From the NCBI GenBank assembly GCA_024663395.1, contig JANFAH010000002.1, positions 5,828,001-5,892,000 on the forward strand: DNA of 64,000 nucleotides. The letters are read 5' to 3'. Below the pieces are notes generated by a model, which was not told the origin of the DNA, did no database searches, and saw nothing but the letters and a program-made list of their open reading frames with translations. The position numbers and the translations under genes are program-made. Source of the stretch: Pisolithus tinctorius (lineage: Eukaryota > Basidiomycota > Agaricomycetes > Boletales > Pisolithaceae). Below are positions 34,887 to 46,948 of the stretch, piece by piece. Each line of letters starts with the position of its first letter. Positions within the stretch are counted from its first letter, which is position 1.

Positions 34887-35855
34887 AGCTTTTGTTAACT
34901 TTGCTGAGAGGATGAAAGGGTGGGAGACACAATTGTGTATGCTCCCATTGCCCCACAGACCCCCAATGCCCTAGCCCCTTTGACACCTGACTCATGCCCT
35001 TCAATTCTGGAATTAATACTTCCCTATCTGGAAACACTGTCCATCTGTCATGCCATCTTTGGATCTAGAGATGTCTCCACCAAGATCTGACTTGCATCAC
35101 CACCCCCTAATGTGATATCAGTGTGCTTACTCAGTTTCTGATGTTATTTGACTCATTCTGTGATATTTTGACTCTCCTTGACTCATTTATTGCCAATACT
35201 TACCAATCCTCTTTGCTTGCTTACTTTTCATTTCTTGCTTACTCATCATGATTACTCAGACCTTACTCATTACTTACCAAGCATTTGTGCCTCATTTGTC
35301 ATAGGCTGTGCCTCCCCCTCACAGTATATAAACCCCCATGTACTTAGCTACAACCCAGTGAACCAGAAGCCATTCACTCAGCAGTCAGTTCAGTCCATAA
35401 CTCATCATTGACAGTTGAGGCTCATTTGGAAGAGTCTATCTGTCACCAATCATCATCCTTGGTGGTTGAGGCTCCATCAAGGGTCTATCTACCTTCATTC
35501 ATTATCTGAAGAATCAGTGCTTGGTCAGCACACCCACTTAGCCATCCATCCACTGCTGCATAACTCATCATTGACTTGTGCCAGGAGCACATTTTATTAA
35601 AGTCCATTATTCCAGAATACTTTTGGCTGAACACCTTCACTCTGTTCAGCATCCCCCATCCAGTTGTCACTCACTTGTCTTCTCCTGCATAACTCATTGT
35701 TGACTTGTGCTAGGAACACCTGTCATCAAAATTTCCCCCAACATTAGATTTTTCTGCACTCCAGGTTCTGCAGAGGCAAACCACCACTCACCCACATTTG
35801 TCTTTGGTGTTGGATTTTGGTTGGTTTCTGCCACCTTTCCACACTTTGACTCACA

Positions 35856-37312
35856 GCATGCAGCCACAACATGCAGAGTGGTCACATGACTCTGCTTAGT
35901 CAACATTGTGGGACTTTCTGTACAAGTCCTAACACTGAGTTTGCACATTGATACTCTCAATGAATCCATGAATAAAATATCTATTGCTGACACTGTGTGG
36001 CTGCAGAATATTTCAAGTGTGAGGGTGTCTATTCTTGCTGTGTGCCACAACATTTTGACCTGTACAAACTCTTTCAGTGGCTTCTTTCATGTGACAAGCC
36101 TTGATGGCTCCTCAATCCTGATCCCTCTTGCAATAACCTTTGACTCAGTATGATTTGTGCGCTGTGGTGCCCTGTGTGAGTCAATGATCTCTTTGTCTGC
36201 CAACCTTTTTGCTTTGAGAATGCCTGTGAGCATTTTGAGCTCTTTGACTTCAACTCTTGTGGGCTTTGCATGTTCTTCGAGCCTTTCTGCTTCAAATTCA
36301 AGTGGAATCTTTGATATGAACAGGTCATTGTTTAACTGATGTGCATCTTTGCTGACTGCTGGAACTCCAAGGCTGCTTCTTTCATCACCTTGACCTCTTA
36401 GATAGGACTCCTGTAGCAACACACCAGTAGCCACCAGAGAAACTTGATGTGAACAAAATAAAAAACCCCTTTGAGTGTTGTCATTTGCCTTGAATTCAAT
36501 TGGGACCTTCATTATGAGTGGTTCTTCCACCAACACTGGTTTGACTTGCTGGAGTTTTACTGCTTCCTGTAACTCAGTAGTCAGTAGTTCATTCATACTC
36601 AGAGAAAACTCTTTCATCTCAAAATGGGTTGCTGCTGCTGCTTCAATGAGCCTGCCAGGGCTTCAGTCATCTTTCTTTGCCTTCTTGGGTGGACTGTGTG
36701 GCTGTGTGCAACTTGTCAAAGCTATTTTCAGCACTTGCTCAGATTCCATGCACCCTGATAATTCCATAGATCCCTGCATATTGGTCATCAGTGAGTCATG
36801 TGTGGCTGTAGATGGAAAACACTTTGTAGGTAGTTGTTGCTTGTCCAAACTCAATTGCTGGTCACTTCATTGTCAAATGTAATGTTCTGTGCTTCTCTGA
36901 GCTCACTCCAAGTGAAATCCTTTCTGTAGCAGTCTTGTATCCACAACTGTTACTTGTTCTATGGGCCATGGGTCATTGGAATGTTGCCATCAATCATCAT
37001 GTCACATCTTCCACACAATTTCACACCAGAGGTCTTTGTCAAAGCCTTGCAAGTAGAGCTCTTTGAGTTTGTCAGCCTCAAGTTGCCTCAAAACCTGTAG
37101 ATATGTCACTAAATCTAGAAAATAAAGCCTGTAGTTTGTCCATTCCTCCTCTGTATGAATTTCCCTCCTTGCTCAGCTGTCAGTGAGGCTGTAAAGGTTG
37201 TTCCTCAAATGCTGTTGATCCAGTCTCTGGGACCCAGGATACAAATGCATAATGGCCACCACAAATTTGGGCCAACTCAGCTGATCTTCAACAAATTCAT
37301 ACCATGAGTCAG
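35856..37312 (-). pseudogene. Older gypsy-like relic Z, gag-like part (left half)
   Basis: Minus-strand reading from 37312 gives WYEFVEDQLSWPKFVVAIMHLYPGS, which continues, across the younger gypsy element, from CFDDQEWVKWACWYTGGEVPD at 48770-48711. This matches the layout of gag-like proteins of mushroom gypsy elements. A TGA at 37175-37173 (Arg expected), further stops, and a diverged 176-codon ORF (36617-36087) follow. That ORF contains two related segments, KVPIEFKANDN and KIPLEFEAERL. The relic has no clear 3' LTR here. Confidence 0.55.
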
Positions 37313-37898
37313 TGTCACAACTGTGCCCAGACCACCCCAGACTGGCTCTATCCCAGTCTCGACTGGTCTCATCCAACCCTTGCCCTGGTCCCAGCCCTAA
37401 CCCTTCAACCCAGAAATGTGTTAGCTCACAAGGCACTGCAAGGCAGTGCCCAGTCGAGTTGTCCCCTCAGTTAGTACTGGGCCAGTGTAACACCTGGCCC
37501 AGCCACAAGTCCTGCCCCAGTTCCCAGTAATCCTTTGTTCATAGTCTTTGCTTGATAATATTCTTTGTAACAATACTTACCAATCTGTTTACCAATCATT
37601 GTTGTACTGGCACAGACCGGTCTCCAGTGCTATGTTACACTTAGGTTACTTCTAGTAATTAAGTTGTAGGATAATCTGTTTTAGCCTCAGTCTGAAATCA
37701 ACCTAGTCTTGTCTTAACCCGGTCTCCCTTGTTCTCTGTCTTCTGCCTCTCGACCAGACTATGGCCCATGCAAGGGAATAGCACTGTGCCATCAGTCGCT
37801 AAGTCCAATAGTCCAAATCTCTTAGTACCTCATGTTACCCTCTGACCCCTGACCAGACTCTGGACCAGCCTTGGACTGGTAAAGACCCGGACTTAACA
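37313..37898 (+). repeat. Gypsy Y 5' LTR (586 bp)
   Basis: Bounded by TGTCACAACTG and CCCGGACTTAACA and preceded by target copy GTCAG. Paired with 48125-48710. At many positions it has CA where the partner has TG, or the reverse, implying CpG in the ancestor. Confidence 0.92.
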
Positions 37899-37965
37899 GT
37901 ATTTCAGACTCACACTTGTGTGGGTCACCACCCCTCTGCTCAAACCTCAGCATCACACCCTCGGC

Positions 37966-39345
37966 ATGCCTACCCAAACTAGAACTCAAGCAGCACAGGT
38001 ATGTGCTACCACCAACCCAGATTCTGCCTCAGCAGTTGACTTGTGCCACACTGCCGCCCTGGTGTCCTTAGGGACAGCCAGAAGGTCACCTGGTGAAGTC
38101 AACAACTTCAGGGGCTTCTCAGCCCATAAATCCACTACTCCCATTCCTAATTGACCTCTTGCACCCACTAATGATCCAGATGATGAACCAGACCTGGATG
38201 AACCAGGTGACTTCAACCCTGGTGGTGATTACCCTGGTGATGATGGTCCTGGTGACGATGGGCCAGGAGATGACCCAGATAATGATGAAGAACCCCTCCC
38301 AGAGGATGATGTCAAGCCTGGTGTAACTGTGCTCGACAATATTGCCAAAGCCATTGAGCTTCTTGCACACAATGCCCACATTGGCTCTGAGTCCTCTTCC
38401 AGAACCAAATTGCATGAACCAGACACCTTTGATGGGGCAGACCCAAAGAAGCTATGTGCTTTCCTTATCCAGTGCAAACTCAACTTCCAGGACTGGCCCT
38501 GGGCCTTTTGAAGTGATCAAGCCAAGGTCACTTTCATGCAGTCATTCCTGAAAGGGATGACTCTCGAGTGGTTCAAACTGGACCTACTTGGGACTGAAGA
38601 CCTGGAGGACCAGCCCTATTGGATGGACTCTTGGAAAGAGTTTGTCATCGAACTTCAGACCACCTTTGGACCTCATGACTTGGTGGCCAACATGGAAAGC
38701 CAGCTGGACCATCTCCAGATGAAAGACAATCACTGGGTCAATAAGTATGCAGTCAAGTTCAACTGGCTTGCCTCACAAGTCCAGGGATATGGTGATGGCA
38801 CTCTGTGCCACTTCTTCTACACTGGTCTCCCTGACCATATCAAAGATGAGGTCTGCCAGGTTGGCAAACCCAGAACCTTACACAAGCTTCGCCACCTAGC
38901 TCAGGAGATTGATGCATGTTACTGGGAGTGCAAAGAGGAGATTCAGCAGTCCAGTAAACACCAGGGGTTGTCCTCTGGTAACAAGTTGACTCCCAATCCT
39001 GGTCATAACAATCAGTCTAAGCCTGGCCAAGAGAAATCCAAGACTGGCAACAACTCTGGAAATAGCAACTCTGGTAGCCAAACTCAGTCCAAACCTGCCT
39101 CAACTGGTCAGACCAGCTCTAACACACCCAAGCTGGACTCGAGCAAGTTAGGCAAGGATGGCAAGTTGACACTGGAGGAGTGCAAATGCTGTAGAGATAA
39201 TAACCTCTGCATGTTCTGTGGGGGCACCAGACATTTCACAGATAAGTGTCCCAAGAAAGCCAGCAAAGCCAAAGCTCACACTGCAGCCACCTCTGAGGCA
39301 GCACTGGCCTCAACCTCAGGCTCTGCCCCCAAGGCAAAAAAATAG
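37966..39345 (+). pseudogene. Gypsy Y gag, two nonsense codons
   Basis: The probable start is ATG 37966 (MPTQTRTQAAQ). An acidic Asp/Gly-rich stretch is followed by the retrotransposon gag core (about 38560-38940, LEWFKLDLL...WKEFVIELQTTFGP), a Ser/Asn/Gly-rich spacer, and a CCHC knuckle CMFCGGTRHFTDKC (about 39208-39250), ending with Lys at 39342. TGA at 38152-38154 and 38509-38511 stand where Arg (CGA) is expected, in N-x-PLAPT and WAF-x-SDQAK. Full-length gag would therefore not form. Confidence 0.85.
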
Positions 39346-39422
39346 GTAGCAGCTCTCAGGACTCTGCACAGACTGAGAGCTGCATTGACTCCAGCTGTGC
39401 ACCCACAGAGGCTTGTCTCAAC

Positions 39423-39850
39423 ATGTCCACTCTTTCTAATCCAAACTCGTTAACCCCCCATGTCTCTATTGTCAGTCACAATTTACCCTGGTTTCATACA
39501 CTAGTGGACTCCAGTTCCACACATAGCTTCATAGATAAAGATTTTGTTAATCAACACTCTTTTGCCCCTTATCCTGTGTCCCCTATCCAACTCCAGCTCT
39601 TTGATGGGTCATCAAGTTTCATCATCACTCAAGCAGTAGACCTTTCAGTTCAGTTTGTGACTGGCGATGTCACCCCGGTAACCCTGTTCCTAGCCCCGTT
39701 GGATTCTGAATGTAAGGTAGTCCTTGGACATGACTAGCTCACCCACTACAATCTGTCAATTGATTGAGTATTGAGCAGTCTAACTTTCTGGACATCTACA
39801 GGAGGAATGCCAACCCTGTTGACACCCCCTGCCACACCAGTCTTAACCAG
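39423..39850 (+). pseudogene. Gypsy Y protease fragment, active site changed
   Basis: HTLVDSSSTHSFIDKDF at about 39495-39545 matches the retropepsin active site, but the Gly after Asp-Ser is Ser (Asp codon 39507). In-frame TAG at 39735-39737 and a further TGA replace expected Trp codons. Unit X interrupts the frame at 39851 and gypsy sequence resumes at 43534. Confidence 0.75.
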
Positions 39851-40833
39851 TGTGAGTCAAAGTGTGGAAAGCTGGTATAAACCAAACAAATCCAACACCA
39901 AAGACAAATAAGAGTGAGTGGTGGTTTGCCTCTGTGGAACCTGGAGTGCAGAAAAACCTAAATGTGGGGGAGACTTCAAGTGGAGGTGCTCCTGGCACAA
40001 GTCATTGATGAGTTACACAGGAGAAGATGAATGGATGATGATTGAATGGGGGATGCTGAACAGAGTGAAGGTGTTCAGCTGAAAGGACTTCTGGAACAAT
40101 GGACTTTGATACAACGTGCTCCTGGCACAAGTTGTTGATGAGTTATGCAGGAGTGGATGGATGACTAAGCAGGACTGCTGACTAAGTGGGGATAGAGCTT
40201 CAGATAAATGATGGAGGTAGATAGACCCCCTTTGTAGAGCCTCAACTACCAATGATACAAATGAAGACAGATAGACTCTTCTGAATGAGCCTCAACTGTC
40301 AATGACAAGATATGCTGAGCTGAGCTGAACTGACTGCTGAGTGACTTCTTGATTGCTTGATTGCTTGGGGGTAGCTAAGTACATGGGGGTTTATATACTG
40401 TGGGGGGAGCACAGCTTGTGGCAAACAAGGCACAAACACTTGGTAAGTAATGAGTAAGGACTGAGTAATCATGATGAGTAAGTGAGAAATGAAAAGTAAG
40501 CAAGCAAAGAGGATTGGTAAGTATTGGCAATGAATGAGTCAAGGAGAGTCAAAATATCACAGAATGAGTCAAATAACATCAGAAACTGAGTAAGCACACT
40601 GATATCACATTAGGGGGTGGTGATGCAAGTCAGATCTTGGTGGAGACATCTCTAGATCCAAAGATGGCATGACAGATGGACAGTGTTTCCAGATAGGGAA
40701 GTATTAATTCCAGAATTGAAGGGCATGAGTCAGGCATCAAAGGGGCTAGGGCATTGGGAGTCTGTGGGGAAATGGGAGCATAAGCACTTGTGTCTCCCAC
40801 CCTTTCATCCTCTCAGTGAAGTTAACAAAAACT

Positions 40834-41409
40834 TCATGAACAGGGCTCTGATGGAGGAGGAGAAGAGGGGATGTCTTCTGCTGGATCTTGCAGTAAGAAG
40901 GCAAGATGCATTTCATACTCATCATGAATGCAATCAGGGAGGCTGGAGAACAGTAGACTATGCTGCAGCTGTTGCAATGTGGGAAGAATGATAGATGAGA
41001 CTGGGATAAAGACAGTGCAGTGAGCAGGGAGGAATGATCCATATGCTTCATCAAGTGGGGAGACTGAAACGACCACATAAGACCTTTCTAACCAAGTGAC
41101 AGACCTGAGGTGAGCAAAGAATGTCCTTCTGGAAGTCATACTGACAAGGAGAACATGCTGACCAAGCTGCATGGGATGAGATGGGGCTGACAATGATGGG
41201 ATGAACCAGGGGGCTTCAGGTTGGAAGCTGGTGGGAACGCCTGGCAGATATATGTAGCCACTGTCTCTGGCAAATGAGGCAAGTGAGACAATCAATGAAG
41301 AGGCAGCCATGATTGATGGACTTAGTGAAATGAGTGTCTGATGGATGGAGTGCTGTAGAAACACATAGGGTGTGAGGATCCTCTCCATATTTGGAAGGCA
41401 GAATTGCAT
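40834..41409 (-). CDS. Unit X ORF, intact 191 codons, unknown product
   Basis: This is the only copy of this ORF that is open from start to stop. The protein is hydrophobic-mixed with Ser/Pro-rich ends: MAASSLIVSLASFARDSG, then SMTSRRTFFAHLRSVTWLE, SVSPLDEAYGSFLPA, and a C-terminal DPAEDIPSSPPPSEPCS. The reading frame and stop are shared by the copies at 34226 and 41686, which points to past coding function rather than chance. It lies in the presumed U3 of a large LTR. I do not recognise the family and see no catalytic motif. Confidence 0.45.
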   Translation of the reverse strand: MQFCLPNMERILTPYVFLQHSIHQTLISLSPSIMAASSLIVSLASFARDSGYIYLPGVPTSFQPEAPWFIPSLSAPSHPMQLGQHVLLVSMTSRRTFFAHLRSVTWLERSYVVVSVSPLDEAYGSFLPAHCTVFIPVSSIILPTLQQLQHSLLFSSLPDCIHDEYEMHLAFLLQDPAEDIPSSPPPSEPCS

Positions 41410-41500
41410 GGCTGAGCACTTTAAGCAAGTGTGAGAACAGAGTCAATATCTTTGGAAATGGCAGAGATATGACAAAAACTGGAATGCCATACATGGATGC

Positions 41501-43315
41501 TGTCACACACCAAAGGTGTTTGGTGAGGTGGACATGGATACAGCTGATGAATGGAGATGAAGACCATAGCTCTCATGTGAAGAAGGACAGCCAGAAATGT
41601 CGGCAGTCATCCCTCGCACAAGAATGAGTTGTCAATGCCAAAGAAAAAGAAAGGGAGTGAGTTAAGCGCTGGTTAAAATTCTTAAGTGCCCATGTATGGC
41701 ATTCCAGTTTTCGACATATCTCTGCCATTTCTGCAGATACCGAAACCGTTCCCACACTCGCTCGTAGTGCTCAGCCACGCGATCCTACCTTCCAAAATTG
41801 GAAAGGATTTGCGCACTCCACATGTTTCTACAGCACTCCCTCCAAAAGACGCTCATTTTGCTAATTCTTCTGATATGGCTGCCTCCACATCAATCATTTT
41901 GCTTGTCCCCTTTGCTAGGGACCATGGCTACGTATATCTACCAGGAGTTCCTACCAGCTTCCATCCTGAAGTGTCCTGGTACATCCCATCCTCTTCTGCC
42001 CCCTCTCAGCCCATCCAGCTTGGACAGCACATTCTTTTTGTCAGTATGACCTCTAGGAGGATGTTCTTTGGTCGCCTCAGGTCTGTCATTTGCTTGGAAA
42101 GGCCTTATGTGGTCATTTCAGTCTCTCCAGTCCAAGAAGCATATGGATCCTTCCTCCCTGCTCCCTGCAATGTCTTCATACCAGTCTTGTCCATCATTCT
42201 CCCAAAATTGTGACAGCTACAGTATAATCTACTGTTCTCTACTCTCCCTGATCACATCCATGATGAGTATGATGCACATCTTGCCTCCTTATTGCAAGAT
42301 ACAGCAGAAGATGCTCCCCCTTCATCCTCTCTTCCATCAGAGTCTCATTCATGAAGTTTTTATTTGCTTCACTGAGAGGATGGTTTGGGGGGGAAAGTTG
42401 TGATCCCCTATGCTCCTGTCACCCCACAGACCCCCAAAGCTTGACCCCTGTTGACATCTGACTCACCCTGTCCACTTTTGGATGTACTGTATCAGTATCA
42501 GATTGGTGCTGCCTCTCTGTCATCCCACTTTGGCCCAAAGGAGATCTCTTCAAGATGTGACATGCACAGCCTCCCCCTAATGTGATTCCAGTGCACTTTC
42601 CCAGTTCCTGACATTGCTTGGCTCATACTTTGACATTCTGACTGTCTTTGACTCACCTATTGCCAATACTTACCAATCTTTTGACCTTGCTTACTGATTC
42701 TTCGCTTTTTGGCTTACTTACCCTTACCAATGTTTACCAATGCTTTCTAAGATGATTACCCATCACTTACATTCCTTACTCATCAGTTACCAATCACTTA
42801 CCAGGTGTTTGCACCTTGTTTTCCATAGGCAATGCCCCTGTACTGTATATAAATCACTGTACGTAGATAGCTGAAAGAAGAAGATGTCATCAGAGAGCCC
42901 CTCTTGCTCGCATTTTTATCATCTCTCAGTAAATCATTCATCAGCTTCGATAGTTGAGACTTTATTAAGGGTCTAGTTATCATCTACTTCGCTTATTATC
43001 GTCTATCATCAATCTACTTCACTCCAAGTCCTCCCTGAGCTCAGTGCAGCTCAGGACATTGAATTAAGTCGCCATCCATCCTTCTGTAGGCTGACAGCAG
43101 TCTACCCTATCACTTCCTATCGCATTCTTGCTCCCTCTTCATCAGGAGCACCCCCAACCCTCAGCACTCATCTTTGAGTGTTGTAGCTCACAAAAACCCA
43201 CCCAGATCAAAGGTTCTACCATCTAGGTACTGCATAGGCACACCACCACTCACTCTTTTTGTCTTTTGTGTTGGTTTTGGTTGGTTTCCACCACTGAACC
43301 TCACTTTGACTCACA
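41501..43315 (+). repeat. Unit X copy 2 (plus), 1815 bp, inserted in copy 1
   Basis: It starts TGTCACACACC and ends TTTGACTCACA, the same ends as the other copies, with flanks ATGC and GTGC (one mismatch). Insertion split copy 1 about 214 bp from its 5' end. A TATA-like TATATAAA is near 42845. No internal retrotransposon region is attached, so it reads as a solo LTR. Confidence 0.8.
41686..42352 (+). pseudogene. Unit X ORF, copy 2 (broken)
   Basis: Same reading as 40834-41409 (FARDHGYVYLPGVPTSFHPE, SMTSRRMFFGRLRSV) to a stop at 42211-42213, where copy 1 has Gln in LPTLQQLQ. The following codons remain recognisable to the shared C-terminus near 42352. Confidence 0.45.
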
Positions 43316-43533
43316 GTGCTAAAAACCTTTTATGTGTGCTTAACTTGCTTCCTCTTTTCTCTTTAGCACTGATGACTCATTCTTGTGCAAAGGATGACTG
43401 TTAATGTCCAGCAGTCTTTCTATGCATGAGGCCTTTAGTCTTCATCTGCATGGCATGGGCATTGTGCACAACTCATCAATGAGTTAGGCAGAGTCAGCTG
43501 TAACCATGTCCACAACACCTTTGGTGTGTGACA

Positions 43534-46500
43534 CCGGTCTTCCCAAATCTGGTCTACCTGACCAACCCAACCCTGGCCCCATGCCATCTGTACCACCTGT
43601 TGACTCACCAGTTCGCACCCCCTTGAAAGCTCCCCCTATCACCCTGATCAATGCAGCTGCATATGTACACACTTGCAAGCTAGAGGGATCTACCCAATTC
43701 CAACTTCATCTATGCCCACTGGACCCAGCCCTGGCCTGGTTTACCTCTACTGGCCCTCCACCAGACCTGGCCAGAGTACCAAAGGACTACCACAACTTTG
43801 CTGACATCTTTAGCAAAGCCAAGGCCTCTACTCTCCCCCCACACCAGGAGTATGACCTTAAGATCAAATTGGAAGAGGGTACTACTCCACCTGTAGGAAC
43901 CATCTACTCACTATCCCTGGTCGAGCTGCAAGCTCTCCAGGCCTTCATCAATGAAAACCTGACTACTGGTTTCATCTGGCCCACCTCTTCCCCCTATGCT
44001 GCACCAGTCCTCTTCGTAAAAAAGAAGGACAGTTCACTCTGGTTATGTGTTGACTTCTGGGGCCTTAACAAGCTCACCAAGAAAGACCAGTATCCTTTAC
44101 CACTAATATCTGACCTACTAGACTTGCCTAGCTGCACCAAAATCTACACTAAGATTGACTTAAGGCACATGTACCACCTCATTTGGATTGCACCTGGTGA
44201 TGAGTGGAAAACAGCCTTTAGAATGTGCTATGGGTCTTATGAGTGGTTGGTGATGCCTTTCAGTCTTACCAATGCCCTGGCCACCTTCCAGTGGTTCATC
44301 AATTCAATCTTTGCAGATATGCTAGATGTCTGTGTTGTTGTCTACCTCGACAACATCTTAATCTACTCTGGAGGTGAGTCATCACATAAGCAGCATGTCT
44401 GGGAGGTTCTTCGCTGGCTCCAGTTGCATGGCCTATATGCCAAACCAGAGAAGTGCGAGTTCCACTCAGACTCTGTGGAATATTTGGGTTACCACTTGTC
44501 CCTGGCCAGCCTTACCATGTCCTCAGAAAAGGTCAAAGCCATCTGTGACTGGCCTGAGCCCCAGAAGGTAAAGGACATTCAGTCCTTCCTGGGCTTTGCC
44601 AACTTCTATCACCAGTTCATTTTTAACTATTTGGACATAGTGGTACCTCTAACCTGGTTGACATGCAAAGGTGCTCCCTGGAACTTTTCTGAGGAGTGCT
44701 GCCAGTCTTTCAACAAACTCAAGCAGGCCTTCACTACTGCTCCAGTCCTAACTCACTTTTCCCCAGAAGCTCCTATTACTGTCAAGACTGATGCATCTGA
44801 CTATGCCATGGCCAGTATTCTGTCCATCACCAGTGGTGATGGTCAAATCTGGCTGGTCACATTCTACTCTTGTACCCTGACAGCCCTGGAGCTAAATTAT
44901 GACACCCATAATAAGGAATTACTCATGATCTTCGAGGCATTCCAGACATGGTGGCATTACTTGGAAGGATCTGCAGTACCAGTCAATGTTGTCACTGACC
45001 ACAAGAACCTGGAGTACTTCTCCACCTCAAAGGTTTTAACCCGGCACCAGGCATGCTGGTCTGAGTTTTTGTCCCAGTTCAATATGGTTATCTGGTTCAG
45101 ACCCAGTAAACTCGGTGCTAAGCCTGATGCCCTAACTAGACAATGGGACATCTACCCCAAAGAGGGGGATAGTGACTACACCCAGGTCAACCCACAGAAC
45201 CTCAGACTGGTCTTCACACAGGAACAGCTAGCCACCTCCCTGCATGCCACCTACCTTGAATACCTGGTCCTATGTGCTGTTGCACTGATGGACATGGAGA
45301 AGTTGCATAATGATATTCTCTCAGCCCTACCCTCAGACCTGGTTGCCCAAGTCCGGTTCTCAGACACATCAGATTCCCAGTGGTCAGTTGATGACACCAG
45401 CTTCCTCCATCTAGATGGAAGAATCTATGTACTGGACTCTAACAACCTTTGCCTTCATGTCTTGAGGTTCAAACATGATCACCCCTTGTCCAGCCATTTC
45501 AGCCAGAACAGAACATTAGAACTAATCTGGTGTGAGTACACCTGGCCCAGCCTAAGGATGTTTGTCAAAGACTATGTCCGGTCTTGTACTACCTGTGCCT
45601 GGGCCAAGGTACCCCACCACTGGCCTTACAGCCTGCTCAAACAGCTCCCCATGCCAGAGAAGCCATGGAACTCCATCTCAATGGATTTCATAGAGAAACT
45701 CCCAGCCTCAACCAGCTTTACTGCCATCCTCATCATGGTCAACTGGCTCTCAAAGCAAGCCATCTTCATACCTACTCACAACACCATCACAGCCCCTGAG
45801 CTTGCCAAGCTCTTCCTCATGCATGTGTTCTCTAAGCACAGTGTACTGGCCCATGTAACCTCAGACCAGGGATCAGAGTTCATATCCCACTTCTTCTGGT
45901 CTCTAGGTAAAGCTCTGGACATGCATCTACACTTCACCTCCAGGTATCACCCAGAGGGGGATGGTCAGACAGAGCACACCAACCAGACCCTTGAACAATA
46001 TCTCTGGGTCTACTGCAACTACCAACAAGATAACTGGGCTGAGCTACTACCACTAGCTGAGTTTGCTTACAACAATGCGCCTAGTGCTATGACTGGGGTA
46101 TCACCTTTCTTCACTAACAAGGGCTACCACTCCAATATCTCAGTCTTCCTTGAGTGCGATCTCACATCTAACTGGGCTTGTGATTATGCAGTCAACTTAG
46201 ATTCACTACACCAGTACCTATGTGAAGAACTGGCTCTCACCCAGCAACGCTACCAAGGACTGGCAGATGCTAAGCACATGCTGGCCCCAGACTTCAAAGT
46301 GGGCAACAATGTCTATGTAAAAGCCAAGTACTTCCAGTTGACCCAGCCCTCCAAGAAGCTGAGTGAGAAGAACCTGGGACCCTATCCCATAATAGCCCAG
46401 GCCAGTTCTCACTCATTCACCCTACACTTACCAGACTCTACGCGCACTGTACACCTGGTCTTCCATGTATCCCAACTCAAACTGGCCATCCCAAATACCA

Positions 46501-46757
46501 TACCCAACTGGACTCAACCTCCACCCCCACCAGTAGATGTCAACGGCGACTTAGAATTCGAGGTAGCAGAAATACTCAATTCAAAGGTTGACTGGTGCAG
46601 AAAGTGTTGGTTGCAGTACCTGGTCTGGTGGACCAGTTATGAGGGAACTGATGAAGAAACCACCTGGGTATTAGCTACAGAGCTGGACAATGCCTCTGAA
46701 CTCGTCCAAGAGTATCATGACTGGTACCCAGACAAACCCAGTCCTTTCAAGAAATAG
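43534..46757 (+). pseudogene. Gypsy Y pol (RT-RNase H-integrase-chromodomain), catalytic residue lost
   Basis: The frame is open for about 1074 codons from the end of unit X to TAG at 46755-46757. RT spans about 43880-44560, with the catalytic box read as YLDN (codons 44343-44354) instead of YLDD. RNase H follows (TDASDYAMAS, about 44785). Integrase has an H2C2 finger and Asp 45684, Asp 45864 and Glu 45972 (D-X35-E). The C-terminus (about 46555-46740) is a chromodomain, EVAEILNSKVDW...WTSYEGTDEETTW. Many residues read Trp, Cys, Gln or His where Arg is usual, and Asn or Thr for Asp or Ala, the coding footprint of C-to-T and G-to-A change. The open frame is therefore misleading: RT should be inactive. 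Confidence 0.88.
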
Positions 46758-46948
46758 TCTGGAACTGGTCTCAAGTCTCTTTTCTCCTTAACTGTTTCAC
46801 CTTATCTCATAGTTACCATGTCTTGATCTCCCTTACTTTTCCTTTATTTGTTTTTTCCTTTTCCTTCACACCTTAGAACCAGAACCAGGCATTGGCATTC
46901 ACAGGCATACACAACACAAAAGGAATACTACACTATGCACGCACGACT

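Larger units (their letters stand above)
25792..35855 (+). repeat. Unit X copy 3, a 1.85-kb LTR-like repeat, split by the Tnp2 transposon
   Basis: The left piece is 25792-25924 (starts TGTCACACACC) and the right piece 34139-35855 (ends TTTGACTCACA). Leaving out the transposon and one CATGAGC gives a unit of about 1850 bp, matching two other copies at 39851-43533. It has TG...CA ends, a promoter-like TATATAAA at 35325-35332 about 530 bp from the right end, and a conserved ORF upstream of it, so it reads as a large solo LTR with long U3. Its own flanks (TCAG left, GCAT right) do not match, so recombination may have altered this copy. Confidence 0.7.
39851..43533 (-). repeat. Unit X copy 1 (minus), interrupted by copy 2
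   Basis: On the plus strand it starts TGTGAGTCAAAG and ends GGTGTGTGACA, the complement of the unit X ends. Flanks are CCAG (39847-39850) and CCGG (43534-43537), a duplication that differs only by a CpG-type change. Copy 2 occupies 41501-43315 with its own ATGC/GTGC duplication. Without that insert the unit is about 1864 bp. A TATA-like site sits near 40390 on the minus strand. Confidence 0.8.

Noticed and set aside
43506..43533. ATG at 43506 as the start of gypsy pol
   Set aside because: These codons belong to the end of unit X copy 1. The gypsy sequence begins after the CCGG flank at 43534, and pol was originally fused to the protease part.
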